A stretch of DNA of 39,139 nucleotides from Planctomycetia bacterium (GTDB lineage Bacteria; Planctomycetota; Planctomycetia; Pirellulales; Thermoguttaceae), in contig JAPLNP010000447.1 in assembly GCA_026401055.1 (NCBI GenBank), positions 1 through 39,139 of the forward strand, read 5' to 3'. The notes under the pieces are model-generated. The model saw only the letters and a program-made list of their open reading frames with translations. It did not search any database and had not been told where the DNA came from. The position numbers and the translations under genes were made by a program. This document shows, piece by piece, positions 8,332 to 17,000 of the stretch (positions within the stretch are counted from its first letter, which is position 1; each line of letters starts with the position of its first letter).

Positions 8332-11211
8332 CTACTCGACGTACGTGCCCGCCGCGACATTGACCGTGTCGCCGGCGGTGGCGGCGTCGACGCCGCCCTG
8401 GATCGTGCTGAAAATAGCGGGCACGGTGATGTCGGCGGGGTCAGCCGACGTGCCGACGGTCACCGCGCGGTCGAACGTGTTATCGGCGAGAATTCCGGCC
8501 GTCAGGTCCAGTGCGTACCCGTCGCCGTCGAACTGCTTATCCGAGTTGTCCGAGAAGATGTTATCGTCCACGTCCGCCGACGCGCCTTCGCCGCGGATTC
8601 GGAGGCCGGCCGTCGCGGCGCCCGAAATCCCGTTGAATTCGACGGTCGCGACGACGTTCTTCGTGCCGGTCTGCGCCAGATCGATCCCCACGTCGAAGCC
8701 GGCGACCACATTGCCGGTGATCGTAGCGTAGTCGGAGTCGTCGGCCACCGGGTTGTTGTTGCCGTCCAGGAAGAGGGCGCCGTCGTCCGACATGGAGATG
8801 CCCGTGGCGCCAGCCGCCGGGGACGTGTTTATCAGAATGTTGCTCGTGATCTGGGCGAGATGGTCGGCGTCGCCGTTGCCGAAGAGCACGATGCCGTCGG
8901 CGTCGCCGCCGGCGGTCACGCTGTTGTTCTCGACCGTGACGTCGCCCCGGGCGCTGCGGACCAGAATGCCGTAGCGGTCGGTGGCGGTTCCGACGAGCGT
9001 GACGTTGTTGGCCAACTCATCCGGCCCGCCGATAATGCTCCCGTCGGCCGGTCCGGCCAATTGGATGCCGTACTCGACGTTGGTCAACGTGTTGCCCTGG
9101 ACGATGGCCAACGGCGCCCCGGCGTAGTAGTAAATGACCTCGATCCCGGACACCGTATTGCTGACCTCTGATCCCGTGATGGTGACGTCGGCGTCAAAGA
9201 CGGCGATGCCGGGTCCCAGGGTGACGTCGTCCACCGCGCTGTTGGTGATGCTGTTGTCGCTGCCGACCCCGTCGGGCGAGTTGATTTGGATGCCGCGACG
9301 ATAAGTATGCTGGACCGTCACGTTCTCAACCGCGACGTCGTCGAACACGGCGACGGCGATGCCGTGATCGGTCATGATGCCGCCGCGGAAGCGGTGCTCG
9401 ACGGTCGGCGAGGTCGTCGGGTCGTCGCCGTCGATCGTCAGGTCGCGGATCGTCACGCCGCTCGCCTGGAGCAGGAAGCCGTAGGACACGATCGCCCCAT
9501 TGAAGGAGCTGTCGTCGTTGCTGTCGGCCACGTCGGAGTACAACACCACGTCCTCTCGGCTCTCGCCGTCGATGGTCATCGGCTTGGCAACGGCGATATT
9601 CGATTCAAAGTAATCGCCGCTGAAGACGTGGACCGTGCCGTCGGCCGCGACGGCGCTGACGCCGTCGGCAATCGTGGCGAAGGCGTCCACGCCCATGATG
9701 ACGTCCAACCCGACGCCCACGCCGTCCGGATCGACGCCCAGGGCGACCTCTGCCCAGTCGTCGTCCACGTACACCGTCGAAGCCGCCGCCACCCGGCCCT
9801 GCGCGTTGCCGAAGTCGATGGCGGTGCGGCTCGCGTCGTCGGTGTCGTCATAGAGGTAGTTCTCGATGACCGACGGGTCGACGTAGGCGCCGAAGATGTT
9901 GTTTCGGGCGCTGACGCCGACGCCCGTTCCGCCCGCGGCCACCGTCAAATTAAGGTTCTTGATGGCGTAGTTGCCCGCCACGACGCCGTCGGTGTAGCCG
10001 GTCAGGGTGTTGTTTCCGAGGCTTCCGAGCGAGCCCTCGCCGGCGTCGACCAGGGCGTTGCCCTGAACCAGCAGGCCGACGCCGTTGCCGGTCAGGTCGT
10101 TGTCCTCCAACTTGACCTCGACGATGCCGGCTGCTCCGTTGGCCGCGATGCCCACCGCGACGCCGTTGACGGTATTGTCTTCGACCGCGATGCGGAGTGA
10201 ATCGAGCGCGTGGTGCTCGATGACGATGCCGGTGGCGGCTGGGGAGTCGGTGATCTCGTTATCGGTGATGGCGATGTCCTGGCCCTTGACGCTGATGCCG
10301 GCCACGGCGCTGCCATCGATCACGTTGCCGGAGATATCGACGAAGCAAGTGCCGCCCCAGAGGCTCACGCCGCTCTTGTTGTTCGTGAAGGTGTTTTCGT
10401 GGATCGTCAACGGATGTGCGGCGTCGACGCCCCGGTTGTTGCTGCCGTTGAGGGCCCCGCCGACAAAGCCGGTGGCCGCGTTGTGCGAAACGTCGCCGCC
10501 CGTCACGCCCGTCAGGTAAATCGCCTGGGCATCGCTGGCTGGGGAAGTGCCGGGCAGAAAGCGGTTGCTGGTGATCGTGACGTTGCCGGCGGGAAGGGGC
10601 TGAACCGCCACGCCCGTCTTGTTGACGGTAAACGCATTGTGGTCCACCGTCAGGGTCTGCCCACCCTTGTAGATCAAACCGTACCGACCGCTGATGATGT
10701 TGTTGGCGACGGTCAGGCTGTTGCCCCACGCCCGGATCGCCGAGGTGTCCGCCGTGGGATTGGTCGGGTCGCCCGAAAGCGTGAAGCCGTCGATGGTGAC
10801 GCCGTTGACACCCAGCGGAACCTCGATCAGGACGTCCGGGTTCGGGGTGGCAAGGCCGACTTCGGTTACGACGGTCTCCGCGCCGGTCCGGCCGCGGGCG
10901 TCTTGCCCGGCCCGGGCCCCGAGCAGGGTCAGGCTCCTGTTGACGTTCAGCCGCTCGGCGTACGCGCCCGCCTCGACGTTCACCGTGCCGCCGATGGCGG
11001 CCAGATTCACGCCTTCCTGAATTCTGCCGATGCCGCCCGTCTGCTCGCCGGCTGCCGAGACGGTCAGACTGGAGCGGTCGCCCTGAAAGCCGTTGGCCGT
11101 GATGTCGTCGGAGTCGTCGCCGCTGTCGAGCCACGGCGTGTAGTCGATGTTGCCCGTGACCCGGGTTGCCGGATCCACGCCGTCGCCCCACCAGTTCCCC
11201 GAGGCGTCGAC
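7234..11211 (-). repeat. Intragenic repeat unit 1 (about 4.0 kb, cap plus three beta-helix modules)
   Basis: The unit runs from the end of one DASGNWWGD cap to the next cap. It holds modules whose openings end GARAGQDAR, DGESREDV and LLGAGK, in that order. The next unit repeats the same order. The duplication is old enough that the DNA has diverged; it was recognised at protein level. Confidence 0.65.
8332..8334 (-). other. In-frame TAG splitting the giant beta-helix gene
   Basis: The plus strand reads CTA, that is TAG on the coding strand. Upstream GTYVE and downstream VTIQESLTLLGA align without a gap to intact entry motifs of sister modules in the same protein (GTYEEVVTIDKSVTLLGA, GTYEERIVVDRALTLLGA). 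The stop occupies a position that is V, R or A elsewhere. It could be a real nonsense mutation or a base-call error. Confidence 0.8.
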
Positions 11212-11955
11212 GACGGCGGAGAGATCGTCGTTCGAAACGGCCTGGCCGACGTTGGTGGACAGATCGTTGTCGTGCAGCACGGCCGTCGTGCCGGCGTTGA
11301 CGAAAACTCCGACGTGGTTCGGGTCGGCGCTGGTCGCGCGGACCCAGCTATGGCCGACGTCAAGACTGCCACTGGCAAGACTGATCCCAAACGTACCGCC
11401 TTGGACTCTGGCCGCCTCGATGGTCAAGTCGTCCCCCACAAACGAAATGCCGCCCAACCCGACGTTGCTGACGGTCATGCCTTGCAGAGTCAAGTCGGCC
11501 GTGGGAGAGATCACCGACAGCGTATAACCGAACGGCTTGTTGGGATTCACGACCGTTGAGTCAACGCCGTCGCCGATAAGAGTGAGCGACCTGCTGATCG
11601 TCAGCGCCTCGGGGTACGTGCCCGGGGCAACGCTGACCGTGCCGCCGTCGCTGGTGTTCGCGATCGCCGGCTGAATGGTCTCAAACGCGCTATCGCCCCA
11701 GACGAGACCCGGGATCGGCGTGCTGGAGCCGTGCCAGGTGACTTCGTCGCCGGGGTCCAGAAAGTCGGGCGTTCCGTGATCCACCACCACTTCCCACTTG
11801 CCCGCGTACCCGTCGACGATCTCGTGGTTGCCGACAAGCTGGTCCACGTACGCCGCACTGACGCTCAGCAGCCGGCGATCCTCCAACTGTCGCGGGGCGA
11901 AAGCCGCGTGGACAGCCCGCCACCCAGCGCCAAGGCCGCCCGCCGGTCGCCACAC
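8332..11955 (-). CDS. Giant secreted beta-helix protein, N-terminal portion, ended by a TAG inside a conserved repeat
   Basis: The frame encodes 1,207 residues. Residues 24-31 read LEDRRLLS, the planctomycete exported-protein signature. After it come beta-helix modules, each opening with a phrase of the type TIQ..A..GGTV.V..GTY.E....LTL.G (near 11650, 10960 and 9600; a fourth near 8350). SGNWWGD at about 11181-11211 is a cap motif. The module bodies are runs of N.I.....GI.V repeats, as in NosD/pectate-lyase-like right-handed helices that bind polysaccharide or act as adhesins. The start chosen is GTG 11955, the only start codon upstream of LEDRRLLS in this frame before a TAG at 12027-12025; it lacks a clear Shine-Dalgarno sequence, so the true 5' end is uncertain. 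The last residues (GTYVE, stop, then VTIQESLTLLGA) match the entry motif of the other modules straight through the stop, so this and the next feature are one gene. Confidence 0.85.
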   Translation of the reverse strand: MWRPAGGLGAGWRAVHAAFAPRQLEDRRLLSVSAAYVDQLVGNHEIVDGYAGKWEVVVDHGTPDFLDPGDEVTWHGSSTPIPGLVWGDSAFETIQPAIANTSDGGTVSVAPGTYPEALTISRSLTLIGDGVDSTVVNPNKPFGYTLSVISPTADLTLQGMTVSNVGLGGISFVGDDLTIEAARVQGGTFGISLASGSLDVGHSWVRATSADPNHVGVFVNAGTTAVLHDNDLSTNVGQAVSNDDLSAVVDASGNWWGDGVDPATRVTGNIDYTPWLDSGDDSDDITANGFQGDRSSLTVSAAGEQTGGIGRIQEGVNLAAIGGTVNVEAGAYAERLNVNRSLTLLGARAGQDARGRTGAETVVTEVGLATPNPDVLIEVPLGVNGVTIDGFTLSGDPTNPTADTSAIRAWGNSLTVANNIISGRYGLIYKGGQTLTVDHNAFTVNKTGVAVQPLPAGNVTITSNRFLPGTSPASDAQAIYLTGVTGGDVSHNAATGFVGGALNGSNNRGVDAAHPLTIHENTFTNNKSGVSLWGGTCFVDISGNVIDGSAVAGISVKGQDIAITDNEITDSPAATGIVIEHHALDSLRIAVEDNTVNGVAVGIAANGAAGIVEVKLEDNDLTGNGVGLLVQGNALVDAGEGSLGSLGNNTLTGYTDGVVAGNYAIKNLNLTVAAGGTGVGVSARNNIFGAYVDPSVIENYLYDDTDDASRTAIDFGNAQGRVAAASTVYVDDDWAEVALGVDPDGVGVGLDVIMGVDAFATIADGVSAVAADGTVHVFSGDYFESNIAVAKPMTIDGESREDVVLYSDVADSNDDSSFNGAIVSYGFLLQASGVTIRDLTIDGDDPTTSPTVEHRFRGGIMTDHGIAVAVFDDVAVENVTVQHTYRRGIQINSPDGVGSDNSITNSAVDDVTLGPGIAVFDADVTITGSEVSNTVSGIEVIYYYAGAPLAIVQGNTLTNVEYGIQLAGPADGSIIGGPDELANNVTLVGTATDRYGILVRSARGDVTVENNSVTAGGDADGIVLFGNGDADHLAQITSNILINTSPAAGATGISMSDDGALFLDGNNNPVADDSDYATITGNVVAGFDVGIDLAQTGTKNVVATVEFNGISGAATAGLRIRGEGASADVDDNIFSDNSDKQFDGDGYALDLTAGILADNTFDRAVTVGTSADPADITVPAIFSTIQGGVDAATAGDTVNVAAGTYVE

Positions 11956-12312
11956 ACCGCGCGGCGGAAAGCGCTGACAAGTCCTGAGACAATCGAGGTC
12001 GACTGCTCTAAATAATCTGGGTGTCTAGGAGCAGGTCGTCGTGGTGGACACCCCATTTCCACACCTCGATGCCGTGGTACGACCTGCAACGCACTAGTAC
12101 CCCATACGGGGGATTCTGTCGTGGTCCCTCACGGGGTTCTCTCCGAAACTGATTTCATACTGGGGTATCTGCGGAGACTAATCTAATTGTTCCTTCTTTT
12201 CTCATTCTGATGAAAAAGTCGGGCGATACCACCTGTAAGTCGCGTATCGAAAAACCGGAGGGCTCAAAGTGTTCCGGTTAGGCAAACACCACTTACAGTA
12301 GGGGGGATCGTC
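11956..12312. other. Divergent intergenic region between the giant beta-helix gene and the beta-barrel gene
   Basis: No coding frame is convincing here and AT content is locally higher. It contains a 9-bp inverted repeat GCAGGTCGT (12031-12039) / ACGACCTGC (12079-12087), a small stem CTCCG/CGGAG (12141-12145 / 12172-12176), and the nested leader repeats described separately. No confident promoter hexamers were found for either gene. Confidence 0.5.
12233..12298 (+). promoter_or_regulatory. Nested inverted repeats in the leader of the beta-barrel gene
   Basis: The outer arms are CTGTAAGT (12233-12240) and ACTTACAG (12291-12298), an exact 8-bp inverted match. Inside lie AACCGGA (12253-12259) and TCCGGTT (12273-12279), an exact 7-bp match. 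The outer arm ends two bases before the purine-rich ribosome site AGGGGGGA (12300-12307), so a folded leader RNA could influence ribosome access. That role is inferred. Confidence 0.5.
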
Positions 12313-13515
12313 ATGAATACAGGGAAAGCAACCCTGGTCCTGCTTCTGGGCATGCTCCTTGTGGCAGCCTCGGAAATGGCGAGTCGCGGCGCGGCGCCGG
12401 AGACGGCTGCCACGCGGATACCGCTCAAAACGGATGTGAGTCCGAGCCGCGACTTGCGTGATTCGGGCGACGGCGCCGAGCAGTCGCTGCTGATGCGCGG
12501 CGAGGACGACGGGGCCGGCTTGGTCAACGACGCTTGTGGCGACAGTTGCGACAGTGGCACCAGTTGCGACAGTGGCACCAGTTGCGGCAGTTGCGGCAGT
12601 TGCGCCTGCGGCGGCACTTGTGTGCCGAGGGTGCGGTTGTTTGGCGACTTTCTCTACCTTCGGCCGCGCAACGCCGAAGTACCCTACGCCGTGCCCTACA
12701 ACGGGCCGATCACGCCGCCGCCCGCGATCCCGGTCCAGGTCGGCCGGATCGCGACGGTCGATCCCGACTACGAGCCGGGGTTTCGCGTCGGCATCGAGCG
12801 CTGTCTGAGCGAGTGCTCGAGCATCGGGGTGACCTACACGCAGCTTGACACCAGCACCTCCGACGCCATTTCCGTCGGCGAATCGTATGTCCTTCGGTCG
12901 ATGGTCATCCATCCGTCGACCTTCGACGCGGGCGAAGACGGGCTCGATGCGGCCGCCAGCTATGACATCGGTTACAAGCTAATCGACGTCGACTATCGCC
13001 GCATTTGGCTGTGCGGACCGCGGCACCGCCTGAGCTACGTGGCGGGAGCCCGTTATGGCCGCCTCGAACAGTCGTTCCGCTCGACGTTCGGTACCCTCGG
13101 CACGGAATCGGTCGACACGAACGTCGACTTCGACGGCGGGGGCATCCGCGTCGGCCTGGAGGGGGAACGCCAAGCCGCTTGTTCGGGCTTCCTGGTCTAC
13201 GGTCGGGCGGCCGCCAGCTTCGTCGCCGGCGAGTTTCGCGGTCGCTATTTCCAGGGCAGCAGCGAAGATACCGAGATCGTCAACACGTCTTGGAAGGCCG
13301 GGCGGATTGTGCCCATGCTGGACCTCGAACTGGGAGTCGGCTGGGCCACCCCGAGCGGACGTCTTCGCATGACTGCCGGATATATGGTCAGCGCGTGGTA
13401 CAACACCGTGAAGACCTCCGATTTCATCGGCGCGGTCCAGACCAACGATTTCGGCGGGTTGAGCGACACGCTGACGTTCGACGGCTTCGTGCTTCGAAGC
13501 GAACTCCGCTACTAG
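12313..13515 (+). CDS. Outer-membrane beta-barrel protein, Lpg1974/BBP7-like, with Cys-rich linker
   Basis: The protein has 400 residues. The ATG at 12313 follows a strong AGGGGGGAT ribosome site. The N-terminus (Lys5, then a TLVLLLGMLLVAA core) is a signal peptide. Residues about 77-104 are a Cys/Ser/Gly/Asp linker made of short tandem repeats. From about residue 107 (VRLFGDFLYLRPR) the chain alternates polar and hydrophobic residues in amphipathic strands and ends LRSELRY with a terminal aromatic residue, as expected for an outer-membrane barrel. The opening GDFLYLRPR resembles the Lpg1974-family pore-forming proteins and BBP7-like proteins that are numerous in planctomycetes, so a porin or surface barrel is likely. 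The substrate is unknown. The gene is monocistronic, closed by a strong terminator 36 bp downstream, and divergent from the giant beta-helix gene. Confidence 0.85.
   Translation: MNTGKATLVLLLGMLLVAASEMASRGAAPETAATRIPLKTDVSPSRDLRDSGDGAEQSLLMRGEDDGAGLVNDACGDSCDSGTSCDSGTSCGSCGSCACGGTCVPRVRLFGDFLYLRPRNAEVPYAVPYNGPITPPPAIPVQVGRIATVDPDYEPGFRVGIERCLSECSSIGVTYTQLDTSTSDAISVGESYVLRSMVIHPSTFDAGEDGLDAAASYDIGYKLIDVDYRRIWLCGPRHRLSYVAGARYGRLEQSFRSTFGTLGTESVDTNVDFDGGGIRVGLEGERQAACSGFLVYGRAAASFVAGEFRGRYFQGSSEDTEIVNTSWKAGRIVPMLDLELGVGWATPSGRLRMTAGYMVSAWYNTVKTSDFIGAVQTNDFGGLSDTLTFDGFVLRSELRY
12541..12603 (+). repeat. In-frame 9/18-bp tandem repeats encoding the Cys-rich linker
   Basis: GACAGTTGC (12541-12549) is followed by two exact copies of GACAGTGGCACCAGTTGC (12550-12567 and 12568-12585), then two exact copies of GGCAGTTGC (12586-12594 and 12595-12603). 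All units are multiples of three, so copy-number change would lengthen or shorten the linker without a frameshift. Encoded units are DSC, DSGTSC and GSC. Confidence 0.9.
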
Positions 13516-13550
13516 CGCGGCGGTTCGACTCATCCGGACAGACCTCGACG

Positions 13551-13583
13551 CCGAGTTTGGCGCACCCAAACTCGGTTTTTTTT
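13551..13583 (+). terminator. Rho-independent terminator of the beta-barrel gene
   Basis: A perfect 10-bp stem, CCGAGTTTGG (13551-13560) with CCAAACTCGG (13566-13575), has a 5-nt loop and is followed at once by eight T (13576-13583). Confidence 0.95.
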
Positions 13584-13854
13584 GCGCGCTCGAAACAGCG
13601 ACGCGAGGGGGACAGCCCCATTTTCACGGCGGAAACGCGTCGTTGGCGGCACAACGTCCGCCGCGTCGCCGGCGCGGGGACAGATCTCCGTGAACGGGCT
13701 GGGCCCGCGAGACTGTCCAGCGAAGAAGCCTCCACCCCGTTACTCTTTCCTCAGGCTACCCAACTTGCCTATTTTCCACTCAACTGGTGAGCGTCCGCGA
13801 AAAACTGTCCATTTCATTCGCCTTTTTCATCTTCCTTAAAGCGCGTGGGGCTCA
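13584..13854. other. Intergenic stretch with a GGGGACAG-type sequence
   Basis: No credible gene was found. GGGGGACAGCCCCATTTTC (about 13609-13627) and GGGGACAG followed by CTCCGTGAACGG (about 13676) sit close together and look like pieces of the GGGGACAG...CCATTTTC sequences that I recall being scattered through planctomycete intergenic DNA. A remnant dispersed repeat is possible but unproven. Confidence 0.3.
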
Positions 13855-13883
13855 TTGACGACCCATTCTACCCAACGTATACT
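13855..13883 (+). promoter_or_regulatory. Sigma-70 promoter for the 14039-20977 gene
   Basis: TTGACG (13855-13860), a 17-bp spacer, and TATACT (13878-13883). Each hexamer matches the consensus at five of six positions. The predicted transcript starts near 13890 and has a leader of about 150 nt before the ATG at 14039. Confidence 0.7.
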
Positions 13884-14025
13884 GCGGCCACACGCTTCAC
13901 GATGGCGGCCGTGTTGGGATGGACCCGCGCCGAGGGGCAAATTGTGGAGGCTCGTCATCGCGGCGTTTTCCGGTCGTGCTCGATCATCAGCCCGGGCAAC
14001 GCATTGGCCCACTGTCTCTTTTCTT

Positions 14026-14031
14026 GGGGAG
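14026..14031 (+). promoter_or_regulatory. Ribosome-binding site deciding the start at 14039
   Basis: GGGGAG lies seven bases before ATG 14039. The same frame is open upstream to 13919, but those codons (Arg/Gly-rich) have no ribosome site and would add 40 residues ahead of the export signature, so 14039 is preferred. Confidence 0.8.
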
Positions 14032-14038
14032 CCGAATC

Positions 14039-17000
14039 ATGAAGCCCGACAAGCATCTCCGGCCTTTTGGTAATGGAAAAAAGCTTTGGCGGCAATGGAC
14101 CCGTGGCGTGGCCAACCGCGGTTGGGGGCGCGAGCGGCGGCTGCGGTTGGAGCCGCTCGAACAGCGGCACCTTTTGTCGGTGACACTCAACAGCACGTTT
14201 GACGGAATGCTCGATACCGGTCTGCGTCCGCCCGACCCGATCACCGCTGCCGGTCCCGACAACCTGGTTGCCCTGGTCAACGCCAGCGTCGCGCTGTTCG
14301 ACAAGGGCGGCACTCAGCAGGAGTTGAATCCCCTGGCGACCTTCTTCGACACGGTCGCCGAGGATTTGAGTACGCCGTTCGATCCCTGGGCGGTCTACGA
14401 TCGCTATTCGGACCGGTTCTTCGTTTCGGCCGAGGAGGTCGAGAGCGGCGAGGGCGCCGACGAGGCGAACCTGCTGATCGGGGTTTCCACCTCGGACTTT
14501 CCGGACACCCTGAGTTCGGCCGACTGGCGCTGGCTCGCCGTCGACGGCACGTACGATTTCGGCGGCGACGAGGTCGAGAACCTGGCGTATATCAACTACG
14601 CCAAGATCGCCACCGACGCGGACAGCGTTTACATCGTGGGCAACTACTTCTACTTCGACGATTCTCCGAGCGAGGGATATGCCGGGGTTGTGATTACCCG
14701 ACTGGATAAGGCCGACGCGCTGGCGGGCACGGTGACGGTCACCGCGCAGGTCGACGTCCCCGCGGTCTTCCGGACCGACCCGATCGCGATCCTGCAGCCG
14801 GCGCAGAGCGTCGGCCGCGCCGCGGGCGAGCCGCAGCTTTTCGTCGGCGCCGATCCGGAAAACAACGGCATCGACGTGTACGAGTTCGACGATGCCAACA
14901 ACCTGACGCTGGTCGCCGACGACTTGTTCACTCCGTGGACCACGTTTACCGGCGGAGCCCCGCAGCAGGGCGCCGGCGACACGCTCGACACGCTCAGCGA
15001 CCGGCTCATGAACGCCGTGTGGCGAGACGACTCGCTCTGGACCACGCACACGATTGACGTCAACGGTGACGCCACCGTGCGCTGGTACGAGATCGACACC
15101 GCCGCCGGCTATGCCGAGATTCAGGCGGGCGACGTTAATCCGGGCGCCGGCATCCACACCTTCATGCCGGCCATCAACGTGAACGCCTCGGGCCAGATGG
15201 CGCTCACGTTTACCCAGAGTTCCGACGACCAGTTTGCCGACATGATGATCACGGGCCGGCAGCCGGGCCAGCCCGCCGGATTCACCGAAACGCCCGTGGT
15301 CGCCCGAAGCGGCTCGGCCGGCTACAATCCGTCGGGCGAGGGCGAGCAACGGTGGGGAGACTACGCGGGCTTGGCGTTGGATCCCCAGGACGACCACACG
15401 TTTTGGGCATTCGGTGAGACGGCCGCGACGACGGACGCATGGAGAACCACGTTTGCCCAGTTCGAGGTCGGCCCGATGACGCGGGACGAGCTCGAGTCGC
15501 CCACCAACAACTCCTTGTCGACGGCCACCGTGCTCGGCTCGTTGCCCAAGATCACGCTGCGCGACCTGACGATTGACGACGGCGACGACGTCGATTATTT
15601 CCAGATCACGGCGCAGGACACGGGCAAGCTGGCGATCAACATGTTCTTCCAGGACGCCTTGGGCGATCTCGACATGCGGGTCGAGGACGCGGACGGCAAC
15701 GTAGTCGGCATCGCGACCTCCGCCACCGACGACGAACTGCTGGTGATTCCGGTCGTCGGCCAACAGCGGTACTACCTGCGCGTCTACGGTTTTCTCGGCG
15801 CCACGAACGTTTGCGACCTGGAGATCGAGAACTTCGCCGCTCCGGTGCCCGACGCGGTGGTCCTCGATCCATTCCACGACACGGGAGCGAGCAATTCCGA
15901 TAACGTGACGTCTAACGAAATAGCGAGGATCTTTATCGAGGCCGACCTGGCTGACTTTGCCGCCGAGGGAATCAACATCCTCGGCCCGGCCGAAGTCACT
16001 GCCGGCGCCCCCGGCGCCGCCGTCGAGGTCTTCGTCAACGGCGTGTCGGTCGGCTATGCCACGCCCATGCCCGGCACGAACAGTACCCTCTTCCAGTTCG
16101 CGTTTGCCCCGGGTGACTTGAAGACCACGTTCATCCCGGTCGGCGGCGGAGGCGGGCTGAATTTCGTCAAGGGGGCCGTCCGGATCTTCGACGGGCAGCT
16201 CGTGCAACAAGACGGACGCAGCCAACTGTCCGCGCCCTTGTTGCTCACGCTCGACACGACCGCGCCGATTGCCAACGTGCCCGACCTGTTGCCCACCAGC
16301 GACAGCGGCACGAGCAACACCGACGACGTCACCGACATGACCCAGCCGGCTTTCGGCGGAACCGCCGAAGTCAACGCGAAGATCCGCGTTTACGCCAACG
16401 GCGTTCTGGTGGGCCAAGGCGTGGCGGGCTCGGACGCCACCGACGGCGTGATCGGCAACGGCCTGGGCGCCTGGGAAGTGACGGTCGAGCCGTTGGACTA
16501 CGGGGCCTATTCAATCCAGACCCGCGTGGAGGATTTGGCCGGCAACCTCAGCGGCCTTTCGGCTTCGTTGCCCATCGTGATCGATCCGTATGAACCCGAT
16601 GACACGATCGACACGGCCACCGTGCTGGGTTCCGAGGAGAAGGTCACGCTCCGCGATCTGTTGCTCGAGGATATCAGCGACGTGGATTTCTTCCAGATCA
16701 CGGCCCAGGACACCGGCAAGTTGATCTTCAACGTCTTCTTCGAGGACGCCCTGGGCGACGTGGACATCCAGATTCAGGACGCGCTGGGCAACGTGATCGC
16801 CAGTTCCTCCTCCGTCACCGATGACGAGCAAATCACGATTCCGGTCGTTTCCCAGGAGCGCTACTTCCTGCGGGTCGGTCTGTTCGACGATCCCGACGGC
16901 GAGGGAAATTACTATGACCTGGAGATCGAGAACTTCGCCGCGCCGCTGGTCGACAACGTGGACCTGCCGGCGAAGGATCAGTTCGACGTGCTCAACGACA

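Noticed and set aside
8329-8334. Recoding of TAG (pyrrolysine or programmed readthrough)
   Set aside because: The position is not a catalytic one, other modules have ordinary V, R or A there, and nothing in the local sequence suggests an insertion element.
13919-14038. Upstream extension of the second giant from 13919
   Set aside because: No ribosome site; the added residues are Arg/Gly-rich, and ATG 14039 has GGGGAG at ideal spacing.
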